From assembly GCA_963795805.1 (NCBI GenBank), contig CAWCIV010000004.1, positions 806,001-870,000 on the forward strand: a stretch of 64,000 nucleotides of DNA, in the 5' to 3' direction. This DNA comes from JALYYC01 sp963795805. GTDB taxonomy: Bacteria; Chloroflexota; Dormibacteria; CF-121. A program made the position numbers and the translations under genes. Every line of letters begins with the position of its first letter. The stretch's first letter is position 1. This document shows, in pieces, positions 48,504 through 56,818 of this stretch. The notes beneath the pieces are model-generated. The model made no database searches, was not told the DNA's origin, and worked only from the letters and a program-made list of their open reading frames with translations.

Positions 48504-48928
48504 ATGCCATGTTCGATCTTGCGCTCTGGCTGGCCGGCATCGGGCATTTCTGCCTCCTCGCGGCCAGCTTCCAGGTTCCGGCCAGGCTGGGCTGGAAGGA
48601 GGACCTGGCTCGGCTGACGCCGTTCAACCGGAAGCTGATGTGGACCTACGGCGCGTTCACGGTCTTGACAATCGTTGCGTTTGGCTCCCTGACCCTCGGA
48701 CTCCACCGCGAGCTTCTGCGCGGGGATCGGGCCGCCCTCGCGCTGGCAGGCTTCATTGGTCTCTACTGGGTTGCGCGCATCGTAGTCGACACCTTCTACT
48801 TCGACCATGCGGACTGGCCCCGTGGCCGGGCCTTCGTCCTCGGCCACGTGATGCTGACCGGCCTCTTCATCGCCCTGGCGTCCACCTACATCGGGTTGTT
48901 GATGTGGCGGCTGACCAACCCAAGCTGA
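48500..48928 (+). CDS. Four-helix membrane protein B (paralogue of previous gene)
   Basis: This 142-residue protein has the same four-helix layout as the preceding one, with shared features RLTPFNRKL, helix 2 about 48-72, and IGLYWVARIVVDTFYFDHADWP at the end of helix 3. His-rich spots (GHFC at 12, DHADWP, LGHVML) hint at metal or heme ligation, but this is speculation. It ends the regulator-MBOAT-4TM-4TM unit. ATG overlaps the previous stop. Function unknown. Confidence 0.68.
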   Translation: MNAMFDLALWLAGIGHFCLLAASFQVPARLGWKEDLARLTPFNRKLMWTYGAFTVLTIVAFGSLTLGLHRELLRGDRAALALAGFIGLYWVARIVVDTFYFDHADWPRGRAFVLGHVMLTGLFIALASTYIGLLMWRLTNPS

Positions 48929-48944
48929 CGCTTTTATTTTGTTG

Positions 48945-49334
48945 CTAGAAGTCGCGCCGCCCTTCGAAGTGGCGGACCACGTCGGGCCGCGTGCGTTCAT
49001 AGATGGCGAGTCGGTGTCCACCCTTGGTCGTGAAGGCGCACGCCGGGCCCATCGGTAGCTCGATCATGTGGCCCTTCTTCCAGCCACGCCGGCTGAGGGC
49101 GTTGGTGGCGGCCGCCAGGCTCGCAACCCGGTAGACAAGGACCTCACGCTCGCCGTCGAGATGGCCGGCCAGCAGGAGATTCGGGGAACCCTCGGCCAGC
49201 TCGATCATCGCGACGCGGGTGCCCATGTCCTCGATGGCGAAGACCACACGAGCCCCCAGCACCTGCTCGAACTCCTTGAGTTCGGCTTCGACGTCGGCGC
49301 TTGGCGAATAGATGTAGTCGAGGGCTTCGAACAC
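48945..49334 (-). CDS. VOC-like (glyoxalase/bleomycin-resistance fold) small protein
   Basis: This 129-residue protein shows the beta-alpha-beta-beta-beta pattern of the VOC superfamily: LDYIYSPSADVEAELKEFEQVLG at the start, VAMIELAEGSPNLLLAGHL, and the C-terminal ELPMGPACAFTTKGGHRLAIYE. VOC proteins are metal-dependent lyases, dioxygenases or resistance proteins; the substrate here is not evident. GTG start one base after the stop of the SpoIID-domain gene, so it is cotranscribed with it. Confidence 0.7.
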   Translation of the reverse strand: MFEALDYIYSPSADVEAELKEFEQVLGARVVFAIEDMGTRVAMIELAEGSPNLLLAGHLDGEREVLVYRVASLAAATNALSRRGWKKGHMIELPMGPACAFTTKGGHRLAIYERTRPDVVRHFEGRRDF

Positions 49335-49335
49335 G

Positions 49336-50913
49336 CTAGCCGGCTCCCACCACGTCCGCCAGGGTGTCGGGTAGCCCAAACCAGGCCCGCAGGACCGGCC
49401 CGCTCACCTCATCCGTGTGGCTGCTGCCGCGGAGCCGGACGCCCAGAATCCGACCCGACGGGCCACGCCGCAGGATGTCGATCCCGAGCAAGCGGCTCCC
49501 GAGGTCTTCGTCGTTATCGCGGAGGATCTGGGCCGCCGCCTCCGGGGTCAGCGGCCCGATCTGCCAGGACGGCGCGCGGTCGAGCGGGTCGGCAATCCCG
49601 CGAAGATAGGGGAGGGTCGCCGCCGGCTTGAGCCCGTTGTTCCAGTGAATGAAGCCGAACTCGCTGTTCTCGGTGTGGCCGCCGCCGGAGGCCATGAAGA
49701 GCGCGTCGATCAACTGGCCGCTGTAAGTCAGGACCTCGCCGCGCGTCGCGTCCACCGCCTCCGTGCTGGGGGCCGACTGCTGGGTCAGCCCGCTGTACGC
49801 CTGGTCGAACTCGTTGCCTTCCAGGTCGAAGTCGCCACCGCCACCGCGCGTCGCGATCTTTCGCAGGGCGTAGGTCCGGGCGGCGATCGCCTGCGCCTTC
49901 AGCGCCTCGGTTCCCCAGTAGCTCGGCATCTCCGCCGGCACCACGCCCTTGAGATAGTCCTCCATCGCGAGCACATTGACCGGCAGCAGGCTCGCGCCTC
50001 CCTTCGGAATGAGCCGCAGGCTGCCGGCATAGCGCCATTGCTCGGCCCCGCTCCGGAAGTCGCCACCCATCGTCTGGATGATGTTCGTCCGGAGCCCGGC
50101 CGGGTTTCCGCTTCGGATGGTGAGCGTCTGGCCGATCACGACCGTTGCGCCCCGTGTGCCATCGGGGGCCTGCAGGTACACCTGGGGTTTCCCGTCCGGG
50201 CTGGATTCGAAGGCGAGGAGCGCTCCCGGCACGGCCGATAGCTGCGGCTGGCCATCGACGGTCAGCGGTCCCGCCACGTACGGTTGCGCTCCGAAGAGGC
50301 GCGGCCAGGGGCGGGCCAGGTCGATCGGCGCGTGGGTCAGCGCGATGCGGACGGATCCACTGGTGTCGCGCCTGTCGACATGCGTGCCCTGGTAGTAAGC
50401 GGCCAGGATCTTTCGATAGTCTTCGCCGGCCGCGCTTCGCCCGCGCGCGCCCCACTGGCTCATTCCCAGCCCGTGCCCGTTGCCCCGCCCCTTGAAGAGA
50501 AAGCCACTCAGGTGGAATGGGCTTGGCGCGCCGACCGCGAGGCGGCCGCCGTTGGTCTCGATCTCGGTGGTCAGCGTGAAGTCGCCGACTGCCGTCGGCG
50601 CCAGGGTGGTCAGGGTCAGTGGGAGGGCGCCCTTCGGTGGTACCGCCTGGCCCAGCCGCCGGCTGTCATCGGAAATCGTCTTGGAATCCGACCCCTTCCA
50701 GACCAGGTGCACGAGATCAGCCGCTGCCCAGGCCCGAGTTGTATCGTTGCGAACCTGGAGTTCGAGTCGAACGACGCCGTCCATCGAGGGCGTGTGCGGC
50801 AAGACCGTGCCGCCGACGAGCGTAGCCGCGTCGGCGGCTCGGGCCGGACGCGTACCGATCAAGCTCGCCGCGAGTATGGCGGCGAGCAGTGCCGCGCCGG
50901 ATCGCCTCCGCAC
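49336..50913 (-). CDS. Secreted SpoIID/LytB-domain protein
   Basis: This 525-residue protein has a signal peptide (RRRSGAALLAAILAASLIG, cleavage near ARAADA), a beta-rich N-terminal region (about 30-150), and a SpoIID/LytB domain with NGHGLGMSQWGARG and, further on, VLAMEDYLKGVVPAEMPSYWGTEALKAQA (split over 200-330), the region that in SpoIID is needed for lytic transglycosylase activity. It probably trims peptidoglycan or denuded glycan outside the cell. GTG start follows a GATACT box by 6 bp, so it is leaderless. The frame upstream of it is antisense to the next gene. Confidence 0.85.
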   Translation of the reverse strand: MRRRSGAALLAAILAASLIGTRPARAADAATLVGGTVLPHTPSMDGVVRLELQVRNDTTRAWAAADLVHLVWKGSDSKTISDDSRRLGQAVPPKGALPLTLTTLAPTAVGDFTLTTEIETNGGRLAVGAPSPFHLSGFLFKGRGNGHGLGMSQWGARGRSAAGEDYRKILAAYYQGTHVDRRDTSGSVRIALTHAPIDLARPWPRLFGAQPYVAGPLTVDGQPQLSAVPGALLAFESSPDGKPQVYLQAPDGTRGATVVIGQTLTIRSGNPAGLRTNIIQTMGGDFRSGAEQWRYAGSLRLIPKGGASLLPVNVLAMEDYLKGVVPAEMPSYWGTEALKAQAIAARTYALRKIATRGGGGDFDLEGNEFDQAYSGLTQQSAPSTEAVDATRGEVLTYSGQLIDALFMASGGGHTENSEFGFIHWNNGLKPAATLPYLRGIADPLDRAPSWQIGPLTPEAAAQILRDNDEDLGSRLLGIDILRRGPSGRILGVRLRGSSHTDEVSGPVLRAWFGLPDTLADVVGAG

Positions 50914-50918
50914 CTTGC

Positions 50919-50925
50919 TAGTATC
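50919..50925. promoter_or_regulatory. Symmetric -10 shared by spoIID-like and SBP genes
   Basis: TAGTATC on the plus strand gives TAGTAT as a -10 8 bp before the ATG at 50932; the same bases on the minus strand give GATACT as a -10 6 bp before the GTG at 50913. Both mRNAs would be leaderless. Only 18 bp separate the two start codons, so each upstream region lies in the other gene. Confidence 0.45.
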
Positions 50926-50931
50926 GGCAAA

Positions 50932-52467
50932 ATGGTGCTCCCCGCCGGCTGCGCGGTGGGGCTGGCGTTCGCCCTGCTGGCGAGTTCCTGCACGGCAGCG
51001 CCGTCGGGCCCGCCGGCCGCCTCCGGCTCCCCTCGCACGGGGAACGCCCTTACGCACCTCAAGCTGATCGAGGCGGAGGACGCGCAGACCCTCGACCCCG
51101 CCCTCGTCAACGACCCGACCTCGCTGGCCATCGGCAGCGAGATCTTCCAGGGCTTGACCCGGCTCGACGCGAGCCTGCGGCCGGTCCCCGCCTTGGCGGA
51201 CCACTGGGAGGTGACCGACGCCGGGAGGACTTATACCTTCCATCTGCGATTAGCGCATTTCCAGTCCGGCACGGCCGTCCGCGCGCAGGATGCCGTCGCA
51301 GCCTGGACGCGAGTGCTGGCTCCCGCGACCGCCAGTCCCCTCACCGCGTTCTTTCGACCGCTCGGGGCGAGCAACGCCGGCGACCCGTTGACCTCGATCG
51401 AGGCGGTGGACGCGCAGACGCTCCGCCTCCGCCTTCCTGCACCCGACAGCACGCTGCTCACCCTGCTCGCGCTGCCGCCGTACTGGCTGAGCGATCCCCA
51501 GCATCCGGACTCGGGTAGCGGCCCCTACCGGTTGGATAAGTGGGATCGGGGCCACGGCCTGCATCTCTCGGCGAATTCCGGCTACTGGGGCGCGCAGCCC
51601 TCGGTCCGAACCGTTGACATCGAGGTTGAGCCCGATCCGGGCAAACGCATGGATCGCTTTGTTGCGGGGTCCGTCGACATCGCCCACGGCTTTTCTGGAG
51701 CCCAGCTCCTCACCTTCGCTCGGGATCCCGAGCGGTCGGCCGAACTGCACAAGGTGGCGACAGGGCGATCCACCTATTTGGGTTTCAACGTGGTCGCGGG
51801 TTCCGGCTACGGTCCTCCGGAGCGGCTCGCGATCGCCCAGGCGGTCGACCGATCGCGCTTGACCGACCTGGCACTTTTCGGGTCCACCCTGGCGGCCCCG
51901 GCGACGGACCTGCTGCCTCCCGGCGTGCCGGGGCATCTTGTCCGGGCACTGCCGGCCTACGATCCGGCGGCGGCCAAACGTGCCCTCGACCTCGCCGGGT
52001 TCGCCGGCCCGATCGACCTCTACTACTCGACCAACTCGACGGTCCGGCGCGTCGGCATGGATCTCCAGGAGCAGCTCAGCACCGCCACTGGCCGGACGGT
52101 CAACCTTCATCCGATCGGTGACTTCTTCCGGCGAGCGTCGCTCGATCAGCTGCCGGTTTTCATCGATACCTGGACCGCCGACTACCCGTATCCCTCGGAC
52201 GTGCTCGAGAGCGTGCTGCGGACCGGTGGACAGTTCAACAATCTCGGCCTCAGCGATCCGCAGGTCGACGCGGCCCTCGACCAGGGCAAGGCGGCCACGA
52301 CCTTCGAGGCGGCGCTAAAGGCCTACCAGCAGGCCGAAGCCGTCGTCATCAACGACAATCGCGTGCTGCCCCTCTACAGTGGGGCGGATCCGTATCTCGT
52401 CCAGCGGGGCATCACCGTGCCCTTTATCGGCGGGGTCATCGCCTTTCACTGGGAGGACGTCGGTTGA
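50932..52467 (+). CDS. ABC transporter substrate-binding lipoprotein, family 5
   Basis: This 511-residue SBP_bac_5-type protein has a lipoprotein signal with lipobox LASSC (Cys20), then EAEDAQTLDPALVNDPTSLAIGSEIFQGL and ALADHWEVTDAGRTYTFHLR, the family's start signature. Members bind oligopeptides, nickel or other solutes. No ABC permease or ATPase genes are next to it. It is coupled by TTGA to fdhD, an unusual pairing. The start is placed at the ATG after a TAGTAT box; the open frame upstream is antisense to the SpoIID-domain gene. Confidence 0.88.
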   Translation: MVLPAGCAVGLAFALLASSCTAAPSGPPAASGSPRTGNALTHLKLIEAEDAQTLDPALVNDPTSLAIGSEIFQGLTRLDASLRPVPALADHWEVTDAGRTYTFHLRLAHFQSGTAVRAQDAVAAWTRVLAPATASPLTAFFRPLGASNAGDPLTSIEAVDAQTLRLRLPAPDSTLLTLLALPPYWLSDPQHPDSGSGPYRLDKWDRGHGLHLSANSGYWGAQPSVRTVDIEVEPDPGKRMDRFVAGSVDIAHGFSGAQLLTFARDPERSAELHKVATGRSTYLGFNVVAGSGYGPPERLAIAQAVDRSRLTDLALFGSTLAAPATDLLPPGVPGHLVRALPAYDPAAAKRALDLAGFAGPIDLYYSTNSTVRRVGMDLQEQLSTATGRTVNLHPIGDFFRRASLDQLPVFIDTWTADYPYPSDVLESVLRTGGQFNNLGLSDPQVDAALDQGKAATTFEAALKAYQQAEAVVINDNRVLPLYSGADPYLVQRGITVPFIGGVIAFHWEDVG

Positions 52468-53282
52468 CGAGCGAGCGGCAATCCCACCGGGCTCGCGTCC
52501 TCCGGTATGGCGAAGAGGAGGCCACGCGGACCGACGACCAGCTCGCCGCCGAAGAGCCGCTGGAGCTGCGCGTCGACGGTCTCGCCCTGACGGTGATGAT
52601 GCGCACGCCGGGACACGACCGCGAGCTCGCCGCAGGATTCCTGTTCGCCGAGGGCATCATCCAGTCTCATGCCGACCTCGAGGCGGTGATGCCCGTTCCC
52701 AACGGGGAGCATCCGGATCTCGAGAACATCCTCAATGTCCGGCTGCATCCGTCAGCGCCCGGGGTCGACCAACGCTGGCAGCGCAACTTCCTCAGCGCCA
52801 CCAGTTGCGGGATCTGCGGGGTCAGCAGTATCGATGCGATCCACCAGTCCGCGCCGCCATTGCCGTCGGCGTCATGGCGCGTCGAGCCTGAGGTCCTCTA
52901 CGGTCTGGATGAAAAGCTTCGGGCCAAACAAGCGGTCTTCACCCGGACCGGCGGGTTGCATGCGGCCGGGCTGTTCACACTCGACGGGGATCCGGTCGTG
53001 GTTCGCGAGGATGTCGGCCGGCACAACGCGGTGGACAAGGTGGTGGGCTTTGCCCTGGCGCACGACCTGCTGCCCCTCGACCGGCACATCCTGATGGTGA
53101 GCGGTCGCACGTCGTTCGAGATTGTCCAGAAGGCGCTCCAGGCGCGCATTCCGGTGCTCGCATCCGTTTCAGCGCCATCCAGCCTGGCCCGCGATCTCGC
53201 GCAGGCAAGCAATCAAACGCTGATCGGCTTCCTTCGCGGCCGGCGGCTCAACGTCTACGCCGGAAGGGACCGGCTGGCCTAA
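52464..53282 (+). CDS. fdhD: Formate dehydrogenase accessory sulfurtransferase FdhD
   Basis: FdhD passes sulfur to the molybdenum/tungsten bis-MGD cofactor of formate dehydrogenases. This 272-residue protein has DRELAAGFLFAEGII near 52-66, the active loop SCGICG with Cys115 and Cys118, HAAGLF and REDVGRHNAVDKVVG. No formate dehydrogenase gene is in the window, so its client lies elsewhere. It could tie to the formate/fhs part of C1 metabolism. TTG start overlaps the SBP stop. Confidence 0.93.
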   Translation: MTSERQSHRARVLRYGEEEATRTDDQLAAEEPLELRVDGLALTVMMRTPGHDRELAAGFLFAEGIIQSHADLEAVMPVPNGEHPDLENILNVRLHPSAPGVDQRWQRNFLSATSCGICGVSSIDAIHQSAPPLPSASWRVEPEVLYGLDEKLRAKQAVFTRTGGLHAAGLFTLDGDPVVVREDVGRHNAVDKVVGFALAHDLLPLDRHILMVSGRTSFEIVQKALQARIPVLASVSAPSSLARDLAQASNQTLIGFLRGRRLNVYAGRDRLA

Positions 53283-53305
53283 TTCCACGCTCCGTAATAT
53301 CAGAA

Positions 53306-53347
53306 CGGCCGCCTTGAACAAGGGGTGGCGGTCGAGGGGGTTTTTTT
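53306..53347 (+). terminator. Probable terminator after fdhD
   Basis: An 8-bp stem CGGCCGCC/GGCGGTCG with one G-T pair is followed, after AGGGGG, by seven T (53341-53347). The gap between stem and T-tract is longer than ideal, so strength is uncertain. Confidence 0.55.
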
Positions 53348-53375
53348 GCTTCAGCGCCGTTATAGTCAGGCGGGC

Positions 53376-53972
53376 ATGAAAAGTCGGAGCACGATCGGCG
53401 CCATCCTCCTGGGAGGCGCGCTGCTTGCTGCCTGTACCAGCGAGGATCCTGCCAGTGCTCGCCTGCCGGGTGGGTCAGCACCGGCCGCCGCGGGCGCAGT
53501 CACCACGTCGGGCTCGCCGGCCGCCGGGATCGGGGCCGCGCCGCGTGCGTCCGTTCCCCGGCCGCTGAATCCCGTATCGACCCCGGCTGTTGCAGCCAAC
53601 CACTGCCCCCCGGTCGTCGCCAACCCTGTGGGATGCCCGGGGCCGGTGGCGCCGCAACCGATCGTGCCCCAGGCCAGCCACGCGCGGATCGCCTTCTGCG
53701 GATTCGTCACCGGCGGTGCCCTGAAGGTCGAGTCGCCTGCCGTGTGTGGCGCGGCGTTTCGGCCCGGCGAGTTGGTCACCGTGTCCCTGACCGGCCGGAT
53801 GGGATCGACATCGTGGCTCACAAGCGCCGCGGCCGACGGGACCTTCCGGACGGCCGTGCCGACGTCGGCCTGCCGCCTCCTGCCAGGCTACCTTGCTGCT
53901 CGAGGTAATCGAGGCAGCGTGTCCAACACGCTGCCTCTTATCGTGCTTGTCTGCCGGCGCGTCCCTAGCTAG
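53376..53972 (+). CDS. Hypothetical lipoprotein with Ala/Pro-rich linker
   Basis: This 198-residue protein has a lipoprotein signal with LLAAC (Cys20), an Ala/Pro/Gly-rich linker of about 90 residues and a C-terminal beta-type domain (about 115-198) containing four cysteines. The ATG lies 9 bp after TATAGT, so the transcript has almost no leader. Family not recognised. Its TAG stop shares CTAG with the stop of the convergent BNR-repeat gene. Confidence 0.65.
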   Translation: MKSRSTIGAILLGGALLAACTSEDPASARLPGGSAPAAAGAVTTSGSPAAGIGAAPRASVPRPLNPVSTPAVAANHCPPVVANPVGCPGPVAPQPIVPQASHARIAFCGFVTGGALKVESPAVCGAAFRPGELVTVSLTGRMGSTSWLTSAAADGTFRTAVPTSACRLLPGYLAARGNRGSVSNTLPLIVLVCRRVPS

Positions 53973-55669
53973 TTGCTGCCACCCCCTTCACTTTGGTCGC
54001 CGCGCCTTGCGAAGTACACGTCAGGATCATGGCGACCTTGTGGCCAGAGGAAGTTCGTAACGATGTTCCTGTTGTCACCCCAGGCAAAGTACTGGTTGGT
54101 GCCGTCGCTGGTATTGGCGACGTAATCGCCCATGTATGCGGTCGCGATCACGGGATCGAACTGCGGGAACGTGAAGACGCCGGGGAATGACCCGTTGGTC
54201 ACTCGTTCGTACGACCAGGTCAGGCCGGCATCAGTCGAATTGGCGAGGACGACATCCAGCGTGTTGTCGGCGTTGCGTTTGTAGTACAGATCGTGGACGC
54301 CGGCTGCGTCACTGCTCAGGGCCGGTTGCATCTCGTCGTTGGCGCCGGTCGTGACCGGGTTAACCGTCCAGGTGATGCCGCCGTCGGTCGACCTGGCGAT
54401 CAGGATGTGGCTCCGGCCGCTCCGGCCGTCGTTCCAGCTGTCGTAGATCTTCCCTGCCGGATCGATCGCCAGGCTCGGAAACTCGATGGCGCGCATGTAC
54501 TGGTGCTCGCCCAGCTTGAACAGGCCGGTTGGCGAGGCGGAGGTGACATCAGAGATGGTGGTCTCCGGCCCGAAGGTCTGACCCCCATCGACCGACTTGA
54601 AGATCACGTGGCTGAAACTGAGTGCCGGTGGCGGGAACATGCAGCTGTCGTTGTTCTGCACGATCTTCTCGGCCGCCACGTAGAGGACGCCGTTCCGGTG
54701 GTCAACGATGGGGTAGGCACCGATGTACTGGGAGAACGAACAACTCGAAAAGCCAGGCTGAATCAGCTGGTTGGCGTAGACGACCTGCCAGGTGGCGCCT
54801 CCGTCGTACGAATGGCTGACCGGCAGGCCGTTCTTGGCCGCCTGGGTGGTCGGGTCGAACGTGAAGTCGTCCCACGCGACGTAAACATTGTCGCGTGAGG
54901 CCAGGGACGGATCCCGACCGACTGCCAGCGCGTCCTTGTCGGACTGGTAGAAGGGCAGCACCGTGGCCTCGGGCTGGGTATCGACCCGCTTGCTCGGACT
55001 AAACGTTCTGCCGCCGTCCGTCGACTTGGCGACAGCCACGTCGAAATTCTGTCCCCGTTCGGGATTGATATTGATCAGGAGCTGCGAGTAGTAGAAATTG
55101 CCGGCCCGGTCGGCGCCAAGCCATGGATCGCCGACGTTTTGTTCTCCGGGTGGATTCTGGATGGCCCCCCCGTCGGTAAAGCTACGGCCCCCGTTGGTCG
55201 AATAGGCGTAGCCGCTCAAGTTGAACCCGGCGGTCAAAAAGGGCTGAAGGGCGCGCTGCGAATCGTTGAAGCCGACGACCACGTTGGAGCCATGCACCGC
55301 GACGGTGGTCTCGCTCTGGGTCGTCTGGTCGGTCTGGTGAGAATCCTCAGCCGGGTTGTTGACCAGGACGTTGGGCATGCCGTTGCCTTCCGCCTGGGTC
55401 CCGCCGGTCGAGTTCTTTGTTCGAGCTGCGCCGCTCTGGTCCGCGCCGTTGACGCGAACGCCGGTCGACCACTGGCGATCGCCACGGGCGATCATCTCGA
55501 GTCCGGCCTGGGCCGGGGCGGTGAGTCGGTACCCCTTGCTCAAGATCTTCTGTGCGATCTCCTGGCCAGTCAGCGGCCTGGTGGCCGGGCCAGCGGTTCC
55601 TACCGTGCCACCGACCGCGATCAGTACCGCTCCGACAGAGAGCAAGCTGAGCCAACGGCGATCAGGCAT
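53969..55669 (-). CDS. Secreted BNR/Asp-box repeat protein (sialidase-like fold)
   Basis: This 566-residue protein has a signal peptide (RRWLSLLSVGAVLIAVGGTVG), a short linker and a six-bladed-propeller-type body with Asp-box repeats: STNGGRSF, STDGGRTF, SYDGGATW, SVDGGQTF, STDGGITW and STDAGLTW. The sialidase catalytic Arg/Tyr/Glu set cannot be confirmed, so exo-alpha-sialidase activity is not claimed; many such proteins are non-enzymatic propellers. GGGAGGAGAGG sits just before the ATG chosen; the frame extends 13 codons upstream without support. Confidence 0.82.
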   Translation of the reverse strand: MPDRRWLSLLSVGAVLIAVGGTVGTAGPATRPLTGQEIAQKILSKGYRLTAPAQAGLEMIARGDRQWSTGVRVNGADQSGAARTKNSTGGTQAEGNGMPNVLVNNPAEDSHQTDQTTQSETTVAVHGSNVVVGFNDSQRALQPFLTAGFNLSGYAYSTNGGRSFTDGGAIQNPPGEQNVGDPWLGADRAGNFYYSQLLININPERGQNFDVAVAKSTDGGRTFSPSKRVDTQPEATVLPFYQSDKDALAVGRDPSLASRDNVYVAWDDFTFDPTTQAAKNGLPVSHSYDGGATWQVVYANQLIQPGFSSCSFSQYIGAYPIVDHRNGVLYVAAEKIVQNNDSCMFPPPALSFSHVIFKSVDGGQTFGPETTISDVTSASPTGLFKLGEHQYMRAIEFPSLAIDPAGKIYDSWNDGRSGRSHILIARSTDGGITWTVNPVTTGANDEMQPALSSDAAGVHDLYYKRNADNTLDVVLANSTDAGLTWSYERVTNGSFPGVFTFPQFDPVIATAYMGDYVANTSDGTNQYFAWGDNRNIVTNFLWPQGRHDPDVYFARRGDQSEGGGSN

Positions 55670-55798
55670 GATCCTCTCCTCCCGAGAACGCCGGCGCCCA
55701 TGGCGCACGTATCCCCACGCCCCCGTGAAACATGGTCAGTCTCCCACCGGCTGCGAGCGGAGTCAACAAGAATTTGTCGAAAGGTCAACCGTCGTCGG

Positions 55799-56818
55799 TC
55801 AGGGCAGGGGAAGGTCACGCGCCACCTGGCCGATGCCTTCGTAGCTGACCACCAGTCGGTACGCCCCGGGCGCCGGCCGGAGCCAGGTCTGCGTTACCTC
55901 GGCGCCGGCCAATGACGAGCCCGTCTCCTCGCCGAGTGGCTGGACAACCGAGCCGTCCGAAGCGAGCAGGCGGACGTCGAACGCGGGGTGCGGCTTCGAC
56001 ACGCCAGGCACGACCGACCCAACCGTTTCTCCGAGCTTCTTTGACAGAGGTTCGCTGATGTGCATCTGAACGCGGACCGTTGCCGCCCCGGCCTGCACCT
56101 GCGTGAACCGAACGGTGCTGTTACCGAGCTGTCCGTCCGCCGGCAATGGGCCCGTGTACGGTTTACTGGGTTCGACGCCGACGGTCAGATGCAGGACCCA
56201 GTCGCCCCGGATTTCGCGTGGCTGGTCGGTGGCCACCTCGAGCGCGTGGACATGGAGCATGAGCCGGGCGCCGACGGAAGTATCCGGCCAGCCGACCCCG
56301 GCGAAGTTCCAGATCGCGGTTCCGGTCCTCGCGTCGCTGCTGCCGCCCCTGAGCGCGAGGGTGCGGCCGAACTGATCCGTCAGCGTGGCGTCACCTGGGA
56401 ATTCGCGTGGGAAGGTGGTCAGGACAGGAGTCAGTCGAACGGCGAGATACGTTTCGTTCTGATCGGCATACGCGGCCACGACTTGCAGCTGGTACCCCGC
56501 CGAGCTCGAGACCGCGTGCACGTCCTGGAAGCGACCGGACAGCGGCTCGAAACCCTGCATGAGCGGTGCCAGAGCCGGTCCGATGAACGGGCTGTCAGCC
56601 AGCGCCTGTTGAAAACGCGGCGCGAAATATGTGGTGGCCATCAGCGCGCCAATCAGAAGCACGCCTGCCATCCCGAGGTTTGCCCATAACGGTCGCCCCG
56701 CTGCGCGCCGACGCTGAGGCCGGGCGGCGGCGAGGACGTGGGTGACCAGGTCAGGCGGTGCGTGGAGTTCAAGCGTGGCAAGCCGTTGTGCGAGCGGATC
56801 GTCCTGCATGGTGTTCAC
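55799..56818 (-). CDS. Membrane anti-sigma-like protein with extracellular domain
   Basis: This 339-residue protein has a short cytosolic N-terminus (DDPLAQRLATLELHAPPDLVTHVL), one helix (LGMAGVLLIGALMATTYF, about 48-65) and a long Val/Thr/Gly-rich outer part (66-339) likely made of beta sandwiches, as in DUF4179-type anti-sigma proteins. Coupled by GTGA to the sigma factor gene upstream, it probably holds that sigma factor at the membrane until a signal arrives. No zinc-type HxxxCxxC anti-sigma motif is present, so the mode of binding is open. Confidence 0.75.
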   Translation of the reverse strand: MNTMQDDPLAQRLATLELHAPPDLVTHVLAAARPQRRRAAGRPLWANLGMAGVLLIGALMATTYFAPRFQQALADSPFIGPALAPLMQGFEPLSGRFQDVHAVSSSAGYQLQVVAAYADQNETYLAVRLTPVLTTFPREFPGDATLTDQFGRTLALRGGSSDARTGTAIWNFAGVGWPDTSVGARLMLHVHALEVATDQPREIRGDWVLHLTVGVEPSKPYTGPLPADGQLGNSTVRFTQVQAGAATVRVQMHISEPLSKKLGETVGSVVPGVSKPHPAFDVRLLASDGSVVQPLGEETGSSLAGAEVTQTWLRPAPGAYRLVVSYEGIGQVARDLPLP

